Positions 7,244 through 16,322 are shown, counted from the stretch's first letter. The stretch is DNA of 64,000 nt from Bacteroidaceae bacterium (GCA_017416705.1 JAFQBG010000003.1:1-64000), one strand, 5' to 3'. Numbers and translations are program-made. Notes: generated from the letters alone by a model not told the origin.

Positions 7244-8326
7244 CTACCTCACTATTATTGCTTCTATTGGCTGCTGCTCGTTCTCGTCCATGGGATGCCA
7301 TTGGTATTTTACTTTTGCAAAATCTATCGATTGCAAATCTATGCATCGTATATTATTATTATAGGAAGTTTTATAATATACTTTGCCATTTGTTATATCA
7401 ATAGCCGAAGTCCATTGTGTTGCACTTGGAATATCTACCGTATGGCCTTTGGAATGTTCTATACCTATGGGTATATCGAAATTATTCAATATATGGAAAC
7501 ATTCTAACACTGTGGCAAACGCATCGGGACGCTGCGGAGCGGTATTTCTGAAAAACGCAGCCCTCACAAAGCGGGATGGCGGTGTGGCATCGCCCGGCAA
7601 ACCAAGAAAACCGGAATTTCCGCCGAAGGGAACTAATTTTCGCTCGCCAAGGATTTGGTCGGGTGCGTTACCGGGATGCAGATTGACATAGTTGTTCAAA
7701 TTGTCCAGATGCCACAAAAAACCGGGAGAATTTGTTATAACACCCACACTGTTTTCATAAAAATGCGGAACACCGTTCACAAATTCCAAGACCAACTGCC
7801 TGCCGCTTTTGTCACCTATTCGGTAATGAACAACGGCTGTGGAATCTAAACCTGCCACACGTATAGCACCCGACAACAAAACATTCCTGACTTCGTCGAT
7901 GGTGGCAAACTGTGTAAGCATCCAAGTGTTCAGCTGTAAATCGCCCACAGTCGTGCGAGCGTTGCTTGGTTCATAGGGCTCATATTCGCCATAATTGGGG
8001 AAAAAGAAAAGCCCGGTAGATAGCCCTGCTTCGTTAATACCCTCGGCTATAAACTCTTTTTGTACCACGCACAAACCCACCACACCATATTTGGCGGTGA
8101 ACTTCATGCCGTTTTTTGCTTGCGGGGTATAGGATTGTATTTCCTGCCCCCGAGGAATAATGACATACTCGCTTTTCAGTTTTAATTGCGAACCCTCTAT
8201 CGTTCGGGCTTGGATATAACTGCCATCCTTCGCTTTTAATGATATTCCTGTGCAGGCCGACGACGACACAATGCCGCACCACGCAATGGCAGCAAACGAT
8301 ATAACCATTTGTAATATATGTTTCAT
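7244..8326 (-). CDS. Choloylglycine hydrolase family protein (bile salt hydrolase-like), exported
   Basis: This is an Ntn-type amide hydrolase of about 360 residues with a signal peptide ending ...VSSSA. Cleavage would expose Cys25 (CTGISL), the N-terminal nucleophile of the choloylglycine hydrolase/penicillin V acylase family. Other family marks are R41 in ARTIEGS, 'EGINEAGLSTGL', 'GVITNSPGF' (oxyanion-hole Asn) and 'PSRFVRAAF' (catalytic Arg). Bacteroides enzymes of this type deconjugate bile salts in the periplasm. Whether the substrate is bile salt, penicillin V or another N-acyl amide cannot be decided from sequence. ATGs at 8332 and 8326 are both possible; the second gives a cleaner signal peptide. 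Confidence 0.85.
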   Translation of the reverse strand: MKHILQMVISFAAIAWCGIVSSSACTGISLKAKDGSYIQARTIEGSQLKLKSEYVIIPRGQEIQSYTPQAKNGMKFTAKYGVVGLCVVQKEFIAEGINEAGLSTGLFFFPNYGEYEPYEPSNARTTVGDLQLNTWMLTQFATIDEVRNVLLSGAIRVAGLDSTAVVHYRIGDKSGRQLVLEFVNGVPHFYENSVGVITNSPGFLWHLDNLNNYVNLHPGNAPDQILGERKLVPFGGNSGFLGLPGDATPPSRFVRAAFFRNTAPQRPDAFATVLECFHILNNFDIPIGIEHSKGHTVDIPSATQWTSAIDITNGKVYYKTSYNNNIRCIDLQSIDFAKVKYQWHPMDENEQQPIEAIIVR

Positions 8327-8396
8327 ATACATCTAATTTATATATTATTGTACATGAAACAATTACATATTACACAATGTTCTATTTACGATAGGA

Positions 8397-9266
8397 TTAT
8401 ATATTTGTGCACAAATTCGATTGGGTGAATTTTATTCTTGCGGCGCAGTTATAGCCTTCGTCGTATAGAGCCAACAATTTTTCTGTATTTTTCTCCATGC
8501 GTCCCACCGTAATGGGGTTTTCGGGACGTATGACAAGTATCCCACCCTGTTCTTCGAGTTGCTCCACAAGAGCCACTTGCTTGTTATACATTATATTACG
8601 ATTGGCAATGGCTTGACGCAAAGCGGGGTATTTACGATAAAAAAGAAAAGGTACGACAGAACGTTTAAATGGTTTACGATAGCCCTTGTTGCGCGTCAGC
8701 ACCACCACATTGTGACAAAAACCCAACGAACGAGCACGCTCCAAGGGAATGGAATCGGCTATACCTCCATCGAGCATAGGCTGCCCATCGACGTAGGATA
8801 TGGGGGCAACATAGGGTAAACTGCTCGATGACTTAACAATATCTATTATGCGTTCGGGATTTTTGTTTTCGCGAAAATAACAAGGCAACCCGGTGTTACA
8901 ACTTGTGGTAACAATTTCGAACAGCTCCTGCCTTTTTGAGTAGGCATCGTAGTCGTATGGAATAATATGCTGTGGAAATGTATAGAACAACAGTTTAAAA
9001 TCCATTATATTGCCATGCAATAACAGATGTTTGAAACCTATATAATGATATTGTTGCAAAAGGTCTATATTACTATATTTGGCTCTGCCACGCTGCCCCG
9101 ACATATATGACAAGCCGCAACAGGCACCGGCACTCACACCAATGGTATATGGGAATTTTATGCCACGATCCATAAAATTATCGAGAACGCCTGCGGTAAA
9201 TACTCCACGCATGCCACCTCCTTCGAGTATAAGCCCCGACTTTTCTGTTATTTCAAATTCACTCAC
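8397..9266 (-). CDS. Patatin-like phospholipase family protein
   Basis: This 289-residue protein contains the patatin catalytic dyad: oxyanion GGGMRG (16-21), nucleophile elbow GVSAG (S45) and DGGIAD (D166). There is no signal peptide, so it is a cytosolic or membrane-associated lipid acyl hydrolase resembling the E. coli YjjU/RssA group. The substrate is unknown. It lies 70 bp upstream (in transcription sense) of the choloylglycine hydrolase gene, on the same strand. Confidence 0.85.
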   Translation of the reverse strand: MSEFEITEKSGLILEGGGMRGVFTAGVLDNFMDRGIKFPYTIGVSAGACCGLSYMSGQRGRAKYSNIDLLQQYHYIGFKHLLLHGNIMDFKLLFYTFPQHIIPYDYDAYSKRQELFEIVTTSCNTGLPCYFRENKNPERIIDIVKSSSSLPYVAPISYVDGQPMLDGGIADSIPLERARSLGFCHNVVVLTRNKGYRKPFKRSVVPFLFYRKYPALRQAIANRNIMYNKQVALVEQLEEQGGILVIRPENPITVGRMEKNTEKLLALYDEGYNCAARIKFTQSNLCTNI

Positions 9267-9300
9267 CTTGAATAGTTCTTAAATTCAGAAACAAATTATT

Positions 9301-9334
9301 AGTACATATTTGATGTTAAACATCAAATATACTA
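9301..9334. repeat. Isolated hairpin related to the interspersed repeat
   Basis: ATTTGATG-TTAAA-CATCAAAT is a perfect 8-bp stem matching the second hairpin of the repeat at 1-139 (ATTCGATG...CATCAAAT). The rest of the unit is missing. It lies between divergent genes. Confidence 0.55.
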
Positions 9335-9438
9335 ATTTGAATATAGCCGACAAACAACAAATATGTTTTTTTAACACAAATTTGTATTATAAAGCACTAT
9401 ACGCGAATATATTTGCACATACAAATGAGATAAATAGT

Positions 9439-10464
9439 ATGGGACAGATACGCAAAACCGCCTTGCTGATAATTTTCGGTATCAGCACCATTGTGAGGGG
9501 GCAAAATTTCACCCCCGACAATTGGATAAGCCTCATCGACGACAATGTAAAACTATCGTCGCTATCCATTCCCGGAGCACACGATGCTGCCACAGGCGAG
9601 GGGCTGAATATATGTATAGGGCTTGGGGTGACACAAAAACACACCCTTTCGGAATTATGGGACAATGGGATTAGGGCTTTCGATTTACGTCCCGCCGTTA
9701 AAAAGGATGGATTGCACATATATCACGGACCCATTGCCACAAAAATTTCATTCGACGACGCCATAGCTGTCATATGCAAAAAATTAGATAGCTCCCCCGA
9801 TGAATTTGCCATAATAATGCTACGCGAAGAGAAAGAGGCCGAAAACAGCGAGGAACAAAAAAAATGGGCGACATACATAGGAACCGCTATAAATAATTTA
9901 GGAGAAAGAGCCGCAATATTTTCGCCCGAGATGACAGTAGGGGATTTACGCGGCAAAATTCTATTTTTGAGCAGGGATAACTACAACGTAACAGATAAAG
10001 GAGCCATAATAACGGGCTGGAACCATTCAAGCACAGGGACCGCCAATGCGGTCGTCACATCCTTGTCGGGCAAAAAAAAGGCTCCATTGCAGGTGCAAGA
10101 CTTTTACCGGGCCACAAACAAGGAGGAACGCAAGATAAAAACAGAAGTCGTGGAGCAATTCATTGACAAAGCGGCAAATGGGGTACTCACCATAAATATG
10201 ATTAGCGGTTACAACCCTGTATTGGCGACAGTAAATCCGTTTGCCACCAACTCGGCATATAAACGAAACGCCGCACGTGTAAACAATTTTGTTGTGCAAC
10301 TGCTTGGGGAAAAGGCTTCGAGCATAAAAAAGCCATTGGGGATAATATTCATGGACTACGCAGCGACCGATTACACAAGCGGCAGTCTATGGCATTGGCA
10401 ACGTTACAAGGTGAACGGGAAAGAATTGGTGAGGCTTATTATTGAGAATAATTTTGCAGAGTAA
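9439..10464 (+). CDS. Secreted phosphatidylinositol-specific phospholipase C X-domain protein
   Basis: This 341-residue protein (from ATG 9439) starts with a signal peptide (MGQIRKTALLIIFGISTIVRG). A PI-PLC X domain follows: SIPGAHDAATG with the first catalytic His (H48), GIRAFDLRP, and IYHGP with the second (H96). Later conserved blocks include EFAIIMLREEKEA, GKILFLSRDN and GIIFMDYA. Bacterial family members cleave phosphatidylinositol or GPI anchors. The open frame continues upstream to 9310, but a TAnnTTTG box (TATATTTG, 9408-9415) lies in that extension, so the ATG at 9439 is preferred. Confidence 0.85.
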   Translation: MGQIRKTALLIIFGISTIVRGQNFTPDNWISLIDDNVKLSSLSIPGAHDAATGEGLNICIGLGVTQKHTLSELWDNGIRAFDLRPAVKKDGLHIYHGPIATKISFDDAIAVICKKLDSSPDEFAIIMLREEKEAENSEEQKKWATYIGTAINNLGERAAIFSPEMTVGDLRGKILFLSRDNYNVTDKGAIITGWNHSSTGTANAVVTSLSGKKKAPLQVQDFYRATNKEERKIKTEVVEQFIDKAANGVLTINMISGYNPVLATVNPFATNSAYKRNAARVNNFVVQLLGEKASSIKKPLGIIFMDYAATDYTSGSLWHWQRYKVNGKELVRLIIENNFAE

Positions 10465-10559
10465 CAAGCCTGCCATATGCACATAAAGCAAGAAAATAGG
10501 CATATAAAATTCATAAGCGGCCACTTTTTTATAAATTTTCGGTGAAAATGCGATAAAAA

Positions 10560-10591
10560 TTTGTGAATTATAAATTATAGCCGTATATTTG
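10560..10591 (+). promoter_or_regulatory. Promoter of the tRNA-Met gene
   Basis: TTTG (10560-10563), a 20-base spacer and TATATTTG (10584-10591) are a perfect Bacteroidetes-type promoter. The tRNA 5' end follows 15 bases later. Confidence 0.85.
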
Positions 10592-10606
10592 CATCGCAAA
10601 ATTGAT

Positions 10607-10680
10607 GGCGAGATAGCTCAGCTGGTTAGAGCGTCGGATTCATAATCCGGAGGTCGTGGGATCGTGACCCACTCTCGCTA
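10607..10680 (+). tRNA. tRNA with anticodon CAT (elongator Met most likely)
   Basis: A full 74-nt cloverleaf. Acceptor GGCGAGA pairs with TCTCGCT (one G-T); D arm GCTC/GAGC; anticodon stem TCGGA/TCCGG with loop TTCATAA; 5-nt variable loop; T stem GTGGG/CCCAC; discriminator A. CCA is not encoded. The first base pair excludes initiator tRNA (which has an unpaired C1). tRNA-Ile2 with a modified CAT cannot be fully excluded. The T loop reads ATCGTGA instead of TTCRANT, which is unusual. Confidence 0.9.
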
Positions 10681-10682
10681 CT

Positions 10683-10713
10683 AAAAAAACAGACCGTCGG
10701 TCTGTTTTTTTTA
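10683..10713 (+). terminator. Terminator after tRNA-Met
   Basis: The stem AAAAAAACAGACC / GGTCTGTTTTTTT, with a 3-base loop ending in a T run, sits directly 3' of the tRNA. Confidence 0.85.
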
Positions 10714-10736
10714 GTTTTTTACCACACTATAATAAT

Positions 10737-10780
10737 ATACATAAAATAAGGAACACCGCGGTGTTCCTTATTTTATGTAT
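10737..10780. terminator. Perfect 44-bp palindrome, bidirectional terminator
   Basis: A 22-bp arm (ATACATAAAATAAGGAACACCG) is followed with no spacer by its exact complement. It lies between the convergent tRNA and LRR genes. The A/T-rich outer arms give a T run on both strands. Confidence 0.8.
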
Positions 10781-10799
10781 AGCCTTGTTTATGTTATAA

Positions 10800-11990
10800 T
10801 CAAGCTTTTTTAGACTTAGAGTCTTTTTCCTCTTTTTCTTCCTTGTTTTTCTGCTCTTTCGAGGACAATTCTTTTATTTCCCAGAAATTCTTCCATGTGT
10901 CGGCTGTTTGGTGACTTTTCAAATTGCCTTTTGCCACATACAGCGATACATTCACATATTGTGCATCTGTGAAATTTCCACTGCCTACAATGGGTGCTTT
11001 ATCGCCCATCAGGTATATGCTCGCAAAACCGGTGCAACCGCTAAATGCGTTATATGTTATGCTTGTAACGTTTTTACCAATGATGACCTCCTTGATAGAT
11101 GTTATACCGCTAAACCAGTTACGCACGATTTCGCTGTTCAGGTTAATGGTGGAAATATTATTGCAACCCGAAAATACACTGCTGCCCAAACTTGTTACGC
11201 TACCGCCTATCGAAACATTTGTCAAGGTTTCTATTCCATAGAAGGGCGAATAGCCATAGTTGTAACCTGTTTCGTATTCTATATTACGACCCAAATAAAG
11301 GGTTTCCAAAGGACAGTTATAAAACAAACCTTCGCCACTGCCGGAACCATCGTATATATTACAACCCAAGGAGAGTGTCTCGTAGCCATCCTCGATATTT
11401 AGGACTTTCAAGGCATTACAACCCGAAAAAGCACCATTATTGATACTTGTCACACCGCTGCCTATAACTACGGTTGAAAGGGTTTTTATACCGTAGAAAG
11501 GAGAATACCCACAACTATAATCCTTGTCGTATTCTATGTTGCGGCCCAAATAAAGGGTTTCCAAAGGACAATCGTAGAACAGGCCTTCGCCACTGCCTAA
11601 GTCGTCATATATATTGCAACCTAACGACAGGATATGCTCGCCGGGCTGTATATTGACACTTTTTAGTGCTGTACACCCCGAAAAAGCACCGTTGCCAATG
11701 CGTTGCACACTTTTGCCGATACTAACGGATGTCAGTTCCTGACAACCTTTAAAGGCTCTCTCGGAAACACCTACCACATTGATATTACGCGACTTAAATG
11801 TTACTACTCCCGGAATATCAATGCTACCGCTGTATTTTTTATCACCGCTTGTTACTTCGCAAGTTAAATCGGTTGCAGATAAAATATTGTAGTAAATTCC
11901 GCCAACCTCAAATGTATATGCAAAAACAACATTCGAGTATAGCATCAACAAGGTAAAAAACAATCCCTTAATAAAATTAACGTTTTTCAT
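10800..11990 (-). CDS. BspA-like leucine-rich repeat (LRR_5) exported protein
   Basis: A protein of about 396 residues with a signal peptide (MKNVNFIKGLFFTLLMLYSNVVFA), then BspA-type LRRs of the pattern 'A F.GC..L..V.I...V..I...AFSGC' over residues ~70-350. A ~75-residue block (CNIYD.GSGEGLFY.CPLETLYLGRNIEY) is present twice, at ~105-180 and ~185-260, and marks an internal duplication. The C-terminus is a charged Lys/Glu tail with no sorting domain seen. BspA-like proteins are surface adhesins in Bacteroidetes and other gut or oral organisms; the ligand is unknown. The start MKNVNF is chosen because it gives a standard signal peptide (the upstream ATG at 12008 adds MVWRNF). Confidence 0.8.
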   Translation of the reverse strand: MKNVNFIKGLFFTLLMLYSNVVFAYTFEVGGIYYNILSATDLTCEVTSGDKKYSGSIDIPGVVTFKSRNINVVGVSERAFKGCQELTSVSIGKSVQRIGNGAFSGCTALKSVNIQPGEHILSLGCNIYDDLGSGEGLFYDCPLETLYLGRNIEYDKDYSCGYSPFYGIKTLSTVVIGSGVTSINNGAFSGCNALKVLNIEDGYETLSLGCNIYDGSGSGEGLFYNCPLETLYLGRNIEYETGYNYGYSPFYGIETLTNVSIGGSVTSLGSSVFSGCNNISTINLNSEIVRNWFSGITSIKEVIIGKNVTSITYNAFSGCTGFASIYLMGDKAPIVGSGNFTDAQYVNVSLYVAKGNLKSHQTADTWKNFWEIKELSSKEQKNKEEKEEKDSKSKKA

Positions 11991-12389
11991 AAAATTCCTC
12001 CAAACCAAAACTTAGAAGTAATATAATAAAATTTTAACAATCATTCAAAATTACAATATCCCAACAAATAGAAAAGCCTATTCATGTTGTATTGTAAAAT
12101 ATATAATCGGTACAAAGATAAAAAAAGGATAGCTAATAAACAAGTAAAATTTATGCGTTTATTTATAGTTTTATTTTTATTATTTCGTTACAATTTACAA
12201 AATAAGAATATTGGCGATTTAATACAGTGTAAATATCGCATAAAAATATGATAAATTCGGACTTATTTTGTGTGAATTTATGTTTTATTTATACTAAAAA
12301 ACCCATTTTAAGTTGTTTTAATAAATATCTTTTTGTAACTTGCGACACAGAATAACACATTGTAAACAAATTTTTTACATTTAGTAGTT
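11991..12389. other. AT-rich divergent intergenic region
   Basis: About 400 bp between the LRR gene and the START-like gene. It contains the minus-strand promoter at 12113-12144. Otherwise it is very AT-rich, with no ORF or further structure that I can support. Confidence 0.5.
12113..12144 (-). promoter_or_regulatory. Minus-strand promoter of the LRR gene
   Basis: On the minus strand: CTTG (12144-12141), a 20-base spacer, TATCTTTG (12120-12113). The leader is ~115 nt. Confidence 0.6.
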
Positions 12390-12773
12390 ATGAATAATAA
12401 AGAGAAGATTTTTTTGGAGTATCCTTTGAAAGGCAGTGCTGCCATGTTGTGGAAATTCATAGGGACAGAACATGGTTTATCGACATGGTTTGCCGACAAA
12501 GTACAAATAGAGGGAAAAAACTTTGATTTCTATTGGGGTAAAGAGGAACATCGTTCGGCAACCTTAATTGCTCAACGCAATGGGGTATATGTACGACTTA
12601 GATGGAACGATGAGAACGTACATACTTTTTTTGAAATGCGAATAACCTACAACGAAATTATCAGAGAACATATTCTTGAAATAACCGATTTTGCCGAAAA
12701 AGACGAAATAAGCGACTTAAAATACTTATGGGATTCACAAATAGAGCACTTGAAACGACAATCGGGAATGTAA
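12390..12773 (+). CDS. START-like domain protein (SRPBCC/AHSA1 type)
   Basis: This 127-residue cytosolic protein has the layout of the small Bacteroidetes START-like family: LEYPLKGSAAMLWKFIGTEHGLSTWFADKV at the front, FYWGKEEHRSATLI in the middle, and a C-terminal helix (LKYLWDSQIEHLKR). The helix-grip fold binds hydrophobic ligands in relatives; the ligand here is unknown. The gene stands alone, upstream of lptF/G. Confidence 0.8.
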   Translation: MNNKEKIFLEYPLKGSAAMLWKFIGTEHGLSTWFADKVQIEGKNFDFYWGKEEHRSATLIAQRNGVYVRLRWNDENVHTFFEMRITYNEIIREHILEITDFAEKDEISDLKYLWDSQIEHLKRQSGM

Positions 12774-12863
12774 AAAAGAGGGATAATCGGAATATTATTG
12801 CTAAAAACTATATTTAGTAGGCATAAAATTCACCGATTAACTGTAAAATAACACATTTTATGC

Positions 12864-12871
12864 TAACTTTG
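12864..12871 (+). promoter_or_regulatory. -7 promoter box upstream of the LptF/G-ribBA operon
   Basis: TAACTTTG fits TAnnTTTG; the upstream box (ACTG at 20-base spacing) is weak. The ATG at 12966 follows ~95 bases later. Confidence 0.45.
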
Positions 12872-12965
12872 CACAGACTATGCTCACACCCTAAGTGCCA
12901 TATTTAGCCGGCAGGAAAAGCATAATAATTTTATTTTATAAACAAAGAGCCATACACAGGTATCT

Positions 12966-14891
12966 ATGCGACTACCCGACTTTTTACATATAAAGAAATT
13001 AGACCTCTTCATTATTAAGAGTTTCAGCACACTTTTATCGGGTACTTTTTTTATTTGTCTTTTTATCTTCATAATGCACCTGCTATGGAGATATGTCGAT
13101 GAATTTGTGGGAAAAGGATTGGATTTGGAAATACTTGGACAATTCTTTTATCTTGCCTCGCTCACATTGGTTGGACAAGCCCTTCCGCTTGCTATACTTT
13201 TGGCAGCACTCATGACATTCGGAAATTTTGGCGAAAGGCTCGAGCTGTTAGCTATGAAAGCAGCCGGCATCCCATTGTTAAGAATAATGGCTCCGCTGGC
13301 AATAGAATGTGCTTTGTTGGGTTGTCTTTCGTTTTATTTTCAGAATGTGATAGGTCCTAACGCCCAAGTAAAACTATACACCATATTATACTCCATAAAA
13401 CAGACATCGCCCGAGGTAGAAATACCCGAGGGAGTTTTTTATGACAAAATAGACGGATTTAATCTTTTTGTTAAGAACAAAAACAAAGAGAACGGAATGC
13501 TCTATAATGTAATGATATACGACCTGCGCGAAGGATTTGACAAAACACGAATTTTAGTGGCCGATTCGGGTAAAATGGAGACAACACCCGACCAAAAATA
13601 TCTTACACTGAAACTATACAGCGGCGAACTATTCGAAAATCTTACAATAGATAAAAAAGACAAAAGAAAAAAAAGAAACGTCCCCTACCGTCGTGAATCG
13701 TATCGCGAAAAAGTCGTTATGATAGAATTTGACGGCGGGTTCAGCATGCAAGACGGCTCTTTTCTAAAAACACAGGCAGCAAGCAAAAATATGCTTGAAC
13801 TTGAAACATCCATCGACTCACTGACAAAACACAACGATAGTATAGGACGCAGCAACTGGCGTGCAGCCATGCGCAATTCCTACCCCATGAAAATATATTT
13901 ATCGAAAGACGACTCCACATTAATGAATAAAGAAAACATATATTATTTAAATGTGGACAGCATATATAACACCGCAACCAAGGTAGAACGGTTAAGATGG
14001 AAGAAAAACAATCTTAGCAAAGTACAACAAATAAAAACCGACCTTGAAATAAAACACAACATAATGCGCGGTCTCGACAGAGACTTAAACAAGCACAAGC
14101 TGATGTGGTGGGAAAAAATAACACTTTCGCTCAGCTGCATTATATTCTTTTTCATTGGTGCCCCACTTGGCGCCATTGTACGCAAAGGAGGCTTGGGTTA
14201 CCCTGTGTTAATATCAGTTGCTACATTTGTGCTATACTACATATTCAATACTTCGGGATTTAAAATGGCACGTGGAGGTGAATGGCACATTTGGATAGGC
14301 GGATGGCTAAGCACTATTATACTTGCCCCATTAGGAGTTATATTCACATATCAGTCGAACCGCGACTCGGCTATTCTAAATATAGATGCATACAAAGAAT
14401 TTTTCAGAGCACTGTTTGGAATACCTGAAAAACGCAACGTCACACTGAAAGAAGTCATAATAGATGACCCCGACTATTCAGCCGATTATACCAAACTGGA
14501 ACAACTGTATAAAACAGCACATAAATTTCGTAATGACAACAAACTGAAAAAATTACCAACTATAAAAAGCATATTTTTCGGAAGCGGCAATGAACATATA
14601 GTAGAACAATTAGCCGAAGACTTAGATGCCCTTGTAGAAGAAATGGGAAACAGTAAAAACAAAAAAGTCATACAGATACTGAACGAATTCCCGGTAATAG
14701 AAGCAAAAAATATTACATCACCAATAAAAAACAAATGGTTGAATATATTATCAATAATAATATTCCCGTTAGGAATAATAATATACATTCGTGCATGTAA
14801 TTTCAGATTTCGTCTGTATCGCGACCTGATAAAACTGGAACAGACATCCAAGAAACTAAGAGATATGCTTGTAAAAGAAAAATTATTATAA
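12966..14891 (+). CDS. LptF/LptG family lipopolysaccharide export permease
   Basis: This 641-residue inner-membrane protein has the YjgP/YjgQ topology. Three N-terminal transmembrane helices (~20-110) include 'GQALPLAILLAALMTFGNFGERLELLAMKAAG'. A long periplasmic beta-jellyroll (~120-370) follows, then C-terminal helices (~385-470, WWEKITLSLSCIIFFFIGAPLGAI). It would take LPS from the inner leaflet and pass it to LptC/LptA, powered by LptB. It is much longer than E. coli LptF (about 366): roughly 170 extra residues follow the core, ending in two more hydrophobic segments (~590-610), as in many Bacteroidetes homologues. ribBA starts 3 bases after its stop, so they form an operon. Confidence 0.88.
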   Translation: MRLPDFLHIKKLDLFIIKSFSTLLSGTFFICLFIFIMHLLWRYVDEFVGKGLDLEILGQFFYLASLTLVGQALPLAILLAALMTFGNFGERLELLAMKAAGIPLLRIMAPLAIECALLGCLSFYFQNVIGPNAQVKLYTILYSIKQTSPEVEIPEGVFYDKIDGFNLFVKNKNKENGMLYNVMIYDLREGFDKTRILVADSGKMETTPDQKYLTLKLYSGELFENLTIDKKDKRKKRNVPYRRESYREKVVMIEFDGGFSMQDGSFLKTQAASKNMLELETSIDSLTKHNDSIGRSNWRAAMRNSYPMKIYLSKDDSTLMNKENIYYLNVDSIYNTATKVERLRWKKNNLSKVQQIKTDLEIKHNIMRGLDRDLNKHKLMWWEKITLSLSCIIFFFIGAPLGAIVRKGGLGYPVLISVATFVLYYIFNTSGFKMARGGEWHIWIGGWLSTIILAPLGVIFTYQSNRDSAILNIDAYKEFFRALFGIPEKRNVTLKEVIIDDPDYSADYTKLEQLYKTAHKFRNDNKLKKLPTIKSIFFGSGNEHIVEQLAEDLDALVEEMGNSKNKKVIQILNEFPVIEAKNITSPIKNKWLNILSIIIFPLGIIIYIRACNFRFRLYRDLIKLEQTSKKLRDMLVKEKLL

Positions 14892-14894
14892 GAT

Positions 14895-16109
14895 ATGGAA
14901 CATTTCAAATTGAACACCATAGACGAAGCTATTGAAGATTTTCGTAAAGGCGAATTTATAATCGTTGTTGATGACGAAGATCGTGAGAACGAAGGCGATT
15001 TTATTATAGCAGCAGAAAAAATAACACCCGAAAAGGTAAATTTCATGCTGAAAAACGGTCGTGGAGTACTATGCACACCCATAACAATATCACGATGTAA
15101 AGAACTTCAATTAGACCCCCAAGTGAGCAGTAACACAAGCCTTTTGGGAACCCCCTTCACTGTCACAGTGGACAAAATAGACGGTTGCAGCACAGGAGTG
15201 TCGGCCGAAGACCGTGCAGCCACAATAAAAGCACTTGCCGACCCCGCAAGCAAACCCGAAACATTTGCACGCCCCGGACATATAAACCCATTATATGCAC
15301 AAGACAAAGGAGTGCTTCGTCGTGCAGGACATACCGAAGCAGGAATAGACATGGCACGCCTTGCAGGGTTAAATCCATGCGCCGCACTCATAGAAATAAT
15401 GAACGAAGACGGCACAATGGCACGCATGCCACAACTTATTGAAATAGCAAAAAAATTCAACATAAAAATAATTTCCATAAGAGACCTTATAGAATATCGT
15501 CTGCGACAAGAATCACTGGTAGAGATAGGAGACGAAGTTAACATGCCCACCGAGTGGGGACACTTCCGCCTTATACCATTCAAACAGAAATCGAACGGTC
15601 TTGAACACATAGCCCTAATAAAAGGAGAATGGAAAGAAGACGAGCCAATACTTGTCAGGGTACATTCATCATGCATGACAGGCGACATATTCGGTTCAAA
15701 AAGATGCGACTGCGGAGCACAATTACACCATGCCATGCAGTTAATTGAAAAAGATGGAAAAGGCGTAATAGTATATCTGAACCAAGAAGGACGCGGTATA
15801 GGCCTTATGAATAAAATGAAGGCATATAAACTCCAAGAAGAAGGCTTAGACACTGTCGATGCCAACCTGTGCTTAGGTTTCAAAGCCGATGAAAGAGACT
15901 ACGGTGTGGGTGCCGAGATACTGCGCCAGATAGGAGTACACAAAATGCGACTTATAACAAACAACCCCGTAAAACGAATAGGATTGGAAAGCTACGGATT
16001 GGAGATTATGGAAAATATAAGTTGCGAAATAGAACCAAACGATTTTAATTCGCGCTACCTGCACACAAAGGCCGAGCGAATGGGACACACCCTGCATTTC
16101 GAAAAATAA
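14895..16109 (+). CDS. ribBA: Bifunctional DHBP synthase / GTP cyclohydrolase II
   Basis: This 404-residue cytosolic enzyme supplies both riboflavin precursors. The N-terminal RibB half (~1-200) turns ribulose-5-phosphate into dihydroxybutanone phosphate: [13 protein letters not shown] acidic loop, [16 protein letters not shown]. The C-terminal RibA half (~205-404) opens GTP: '[20 protein letters not shown]' gives the three zinc cysteines, and [11 protein letters not shown] and LITNNPVKR follow. Both halves look active. It is co-transcribed with the LptF/G permease, 3 bp upstream. Confidence 0.96.
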   Translation: MEHFKLNTIDEAIEDFRKGEFIIVVDDEDRENEGDFIIAAEKITPEKVNFMLKNGRGVLCTPITISRCKELQLDPQVSSNTSLLGTPFTVTVDKIDGCSTGVSAEDRAATIKALADPASKPETFARPGHINPLYAQDKGVLRRAGHTEAGIDMARLAGLNPCAALIEIMNEDGTMARMPQLIEIAKKFNIKIISIRDLIEYRLRQESLVEIGDEVNMPTEWGHFRLIPFKQKSNGLEHIALIKGEWKEDEPILVRVHSSCMTGDIFGSKRCDCGAQLHHAMQLIEKDGKGVIVYLNQEGRGIGLMNKMKAYKLQEEGLDTVDANLCLGFKADERDYGVGAEILRQIGVHKMRLITNNPVKRIGLESYGLEIMENISCEIEPNDFNSRYLHTKAERMGHTLHFEK

Positions 16110-16153
16110 TAGCATAAGAAACGGTTTATATTTTTAGAAATTTAAACTGTTCT

Positions 16154-16200
16154 AAATATAGAGACTACACGATTTGTAATGTAGTCTCTATATTTATATA
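16154..16200 (+). terminator. Terminator after ribBA
   Basis: A 15-bp perfect stem, AAATATAGAGACTAC / GTAGTCTCTATATTT, with a 12-base loop. Confidence 0.75.
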
Positions 16201-16322
16201 TAAAATAAGAAAAACTAACTATCATTTCTAACACATAAGCAACCTATATTTATTAACTTTTTTTAAATTAAAGAATAATAAAATATCGTGACAAAAGCAT
16301 AAAAAAATAGCAATATATCGGT

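Noticed and set aside
9310-9438. N-terminal extension of the PI-PLC protein
   Set aside because: It would hide the signal peptide inside the protein and contains the promoter box; the ATG at 9439 fits better.
10607-10680. tRNA as an integration site for a mobile element
   Set aside because: No integrase, direct repeat of the tRNA 3' end or phage gene is nearby.
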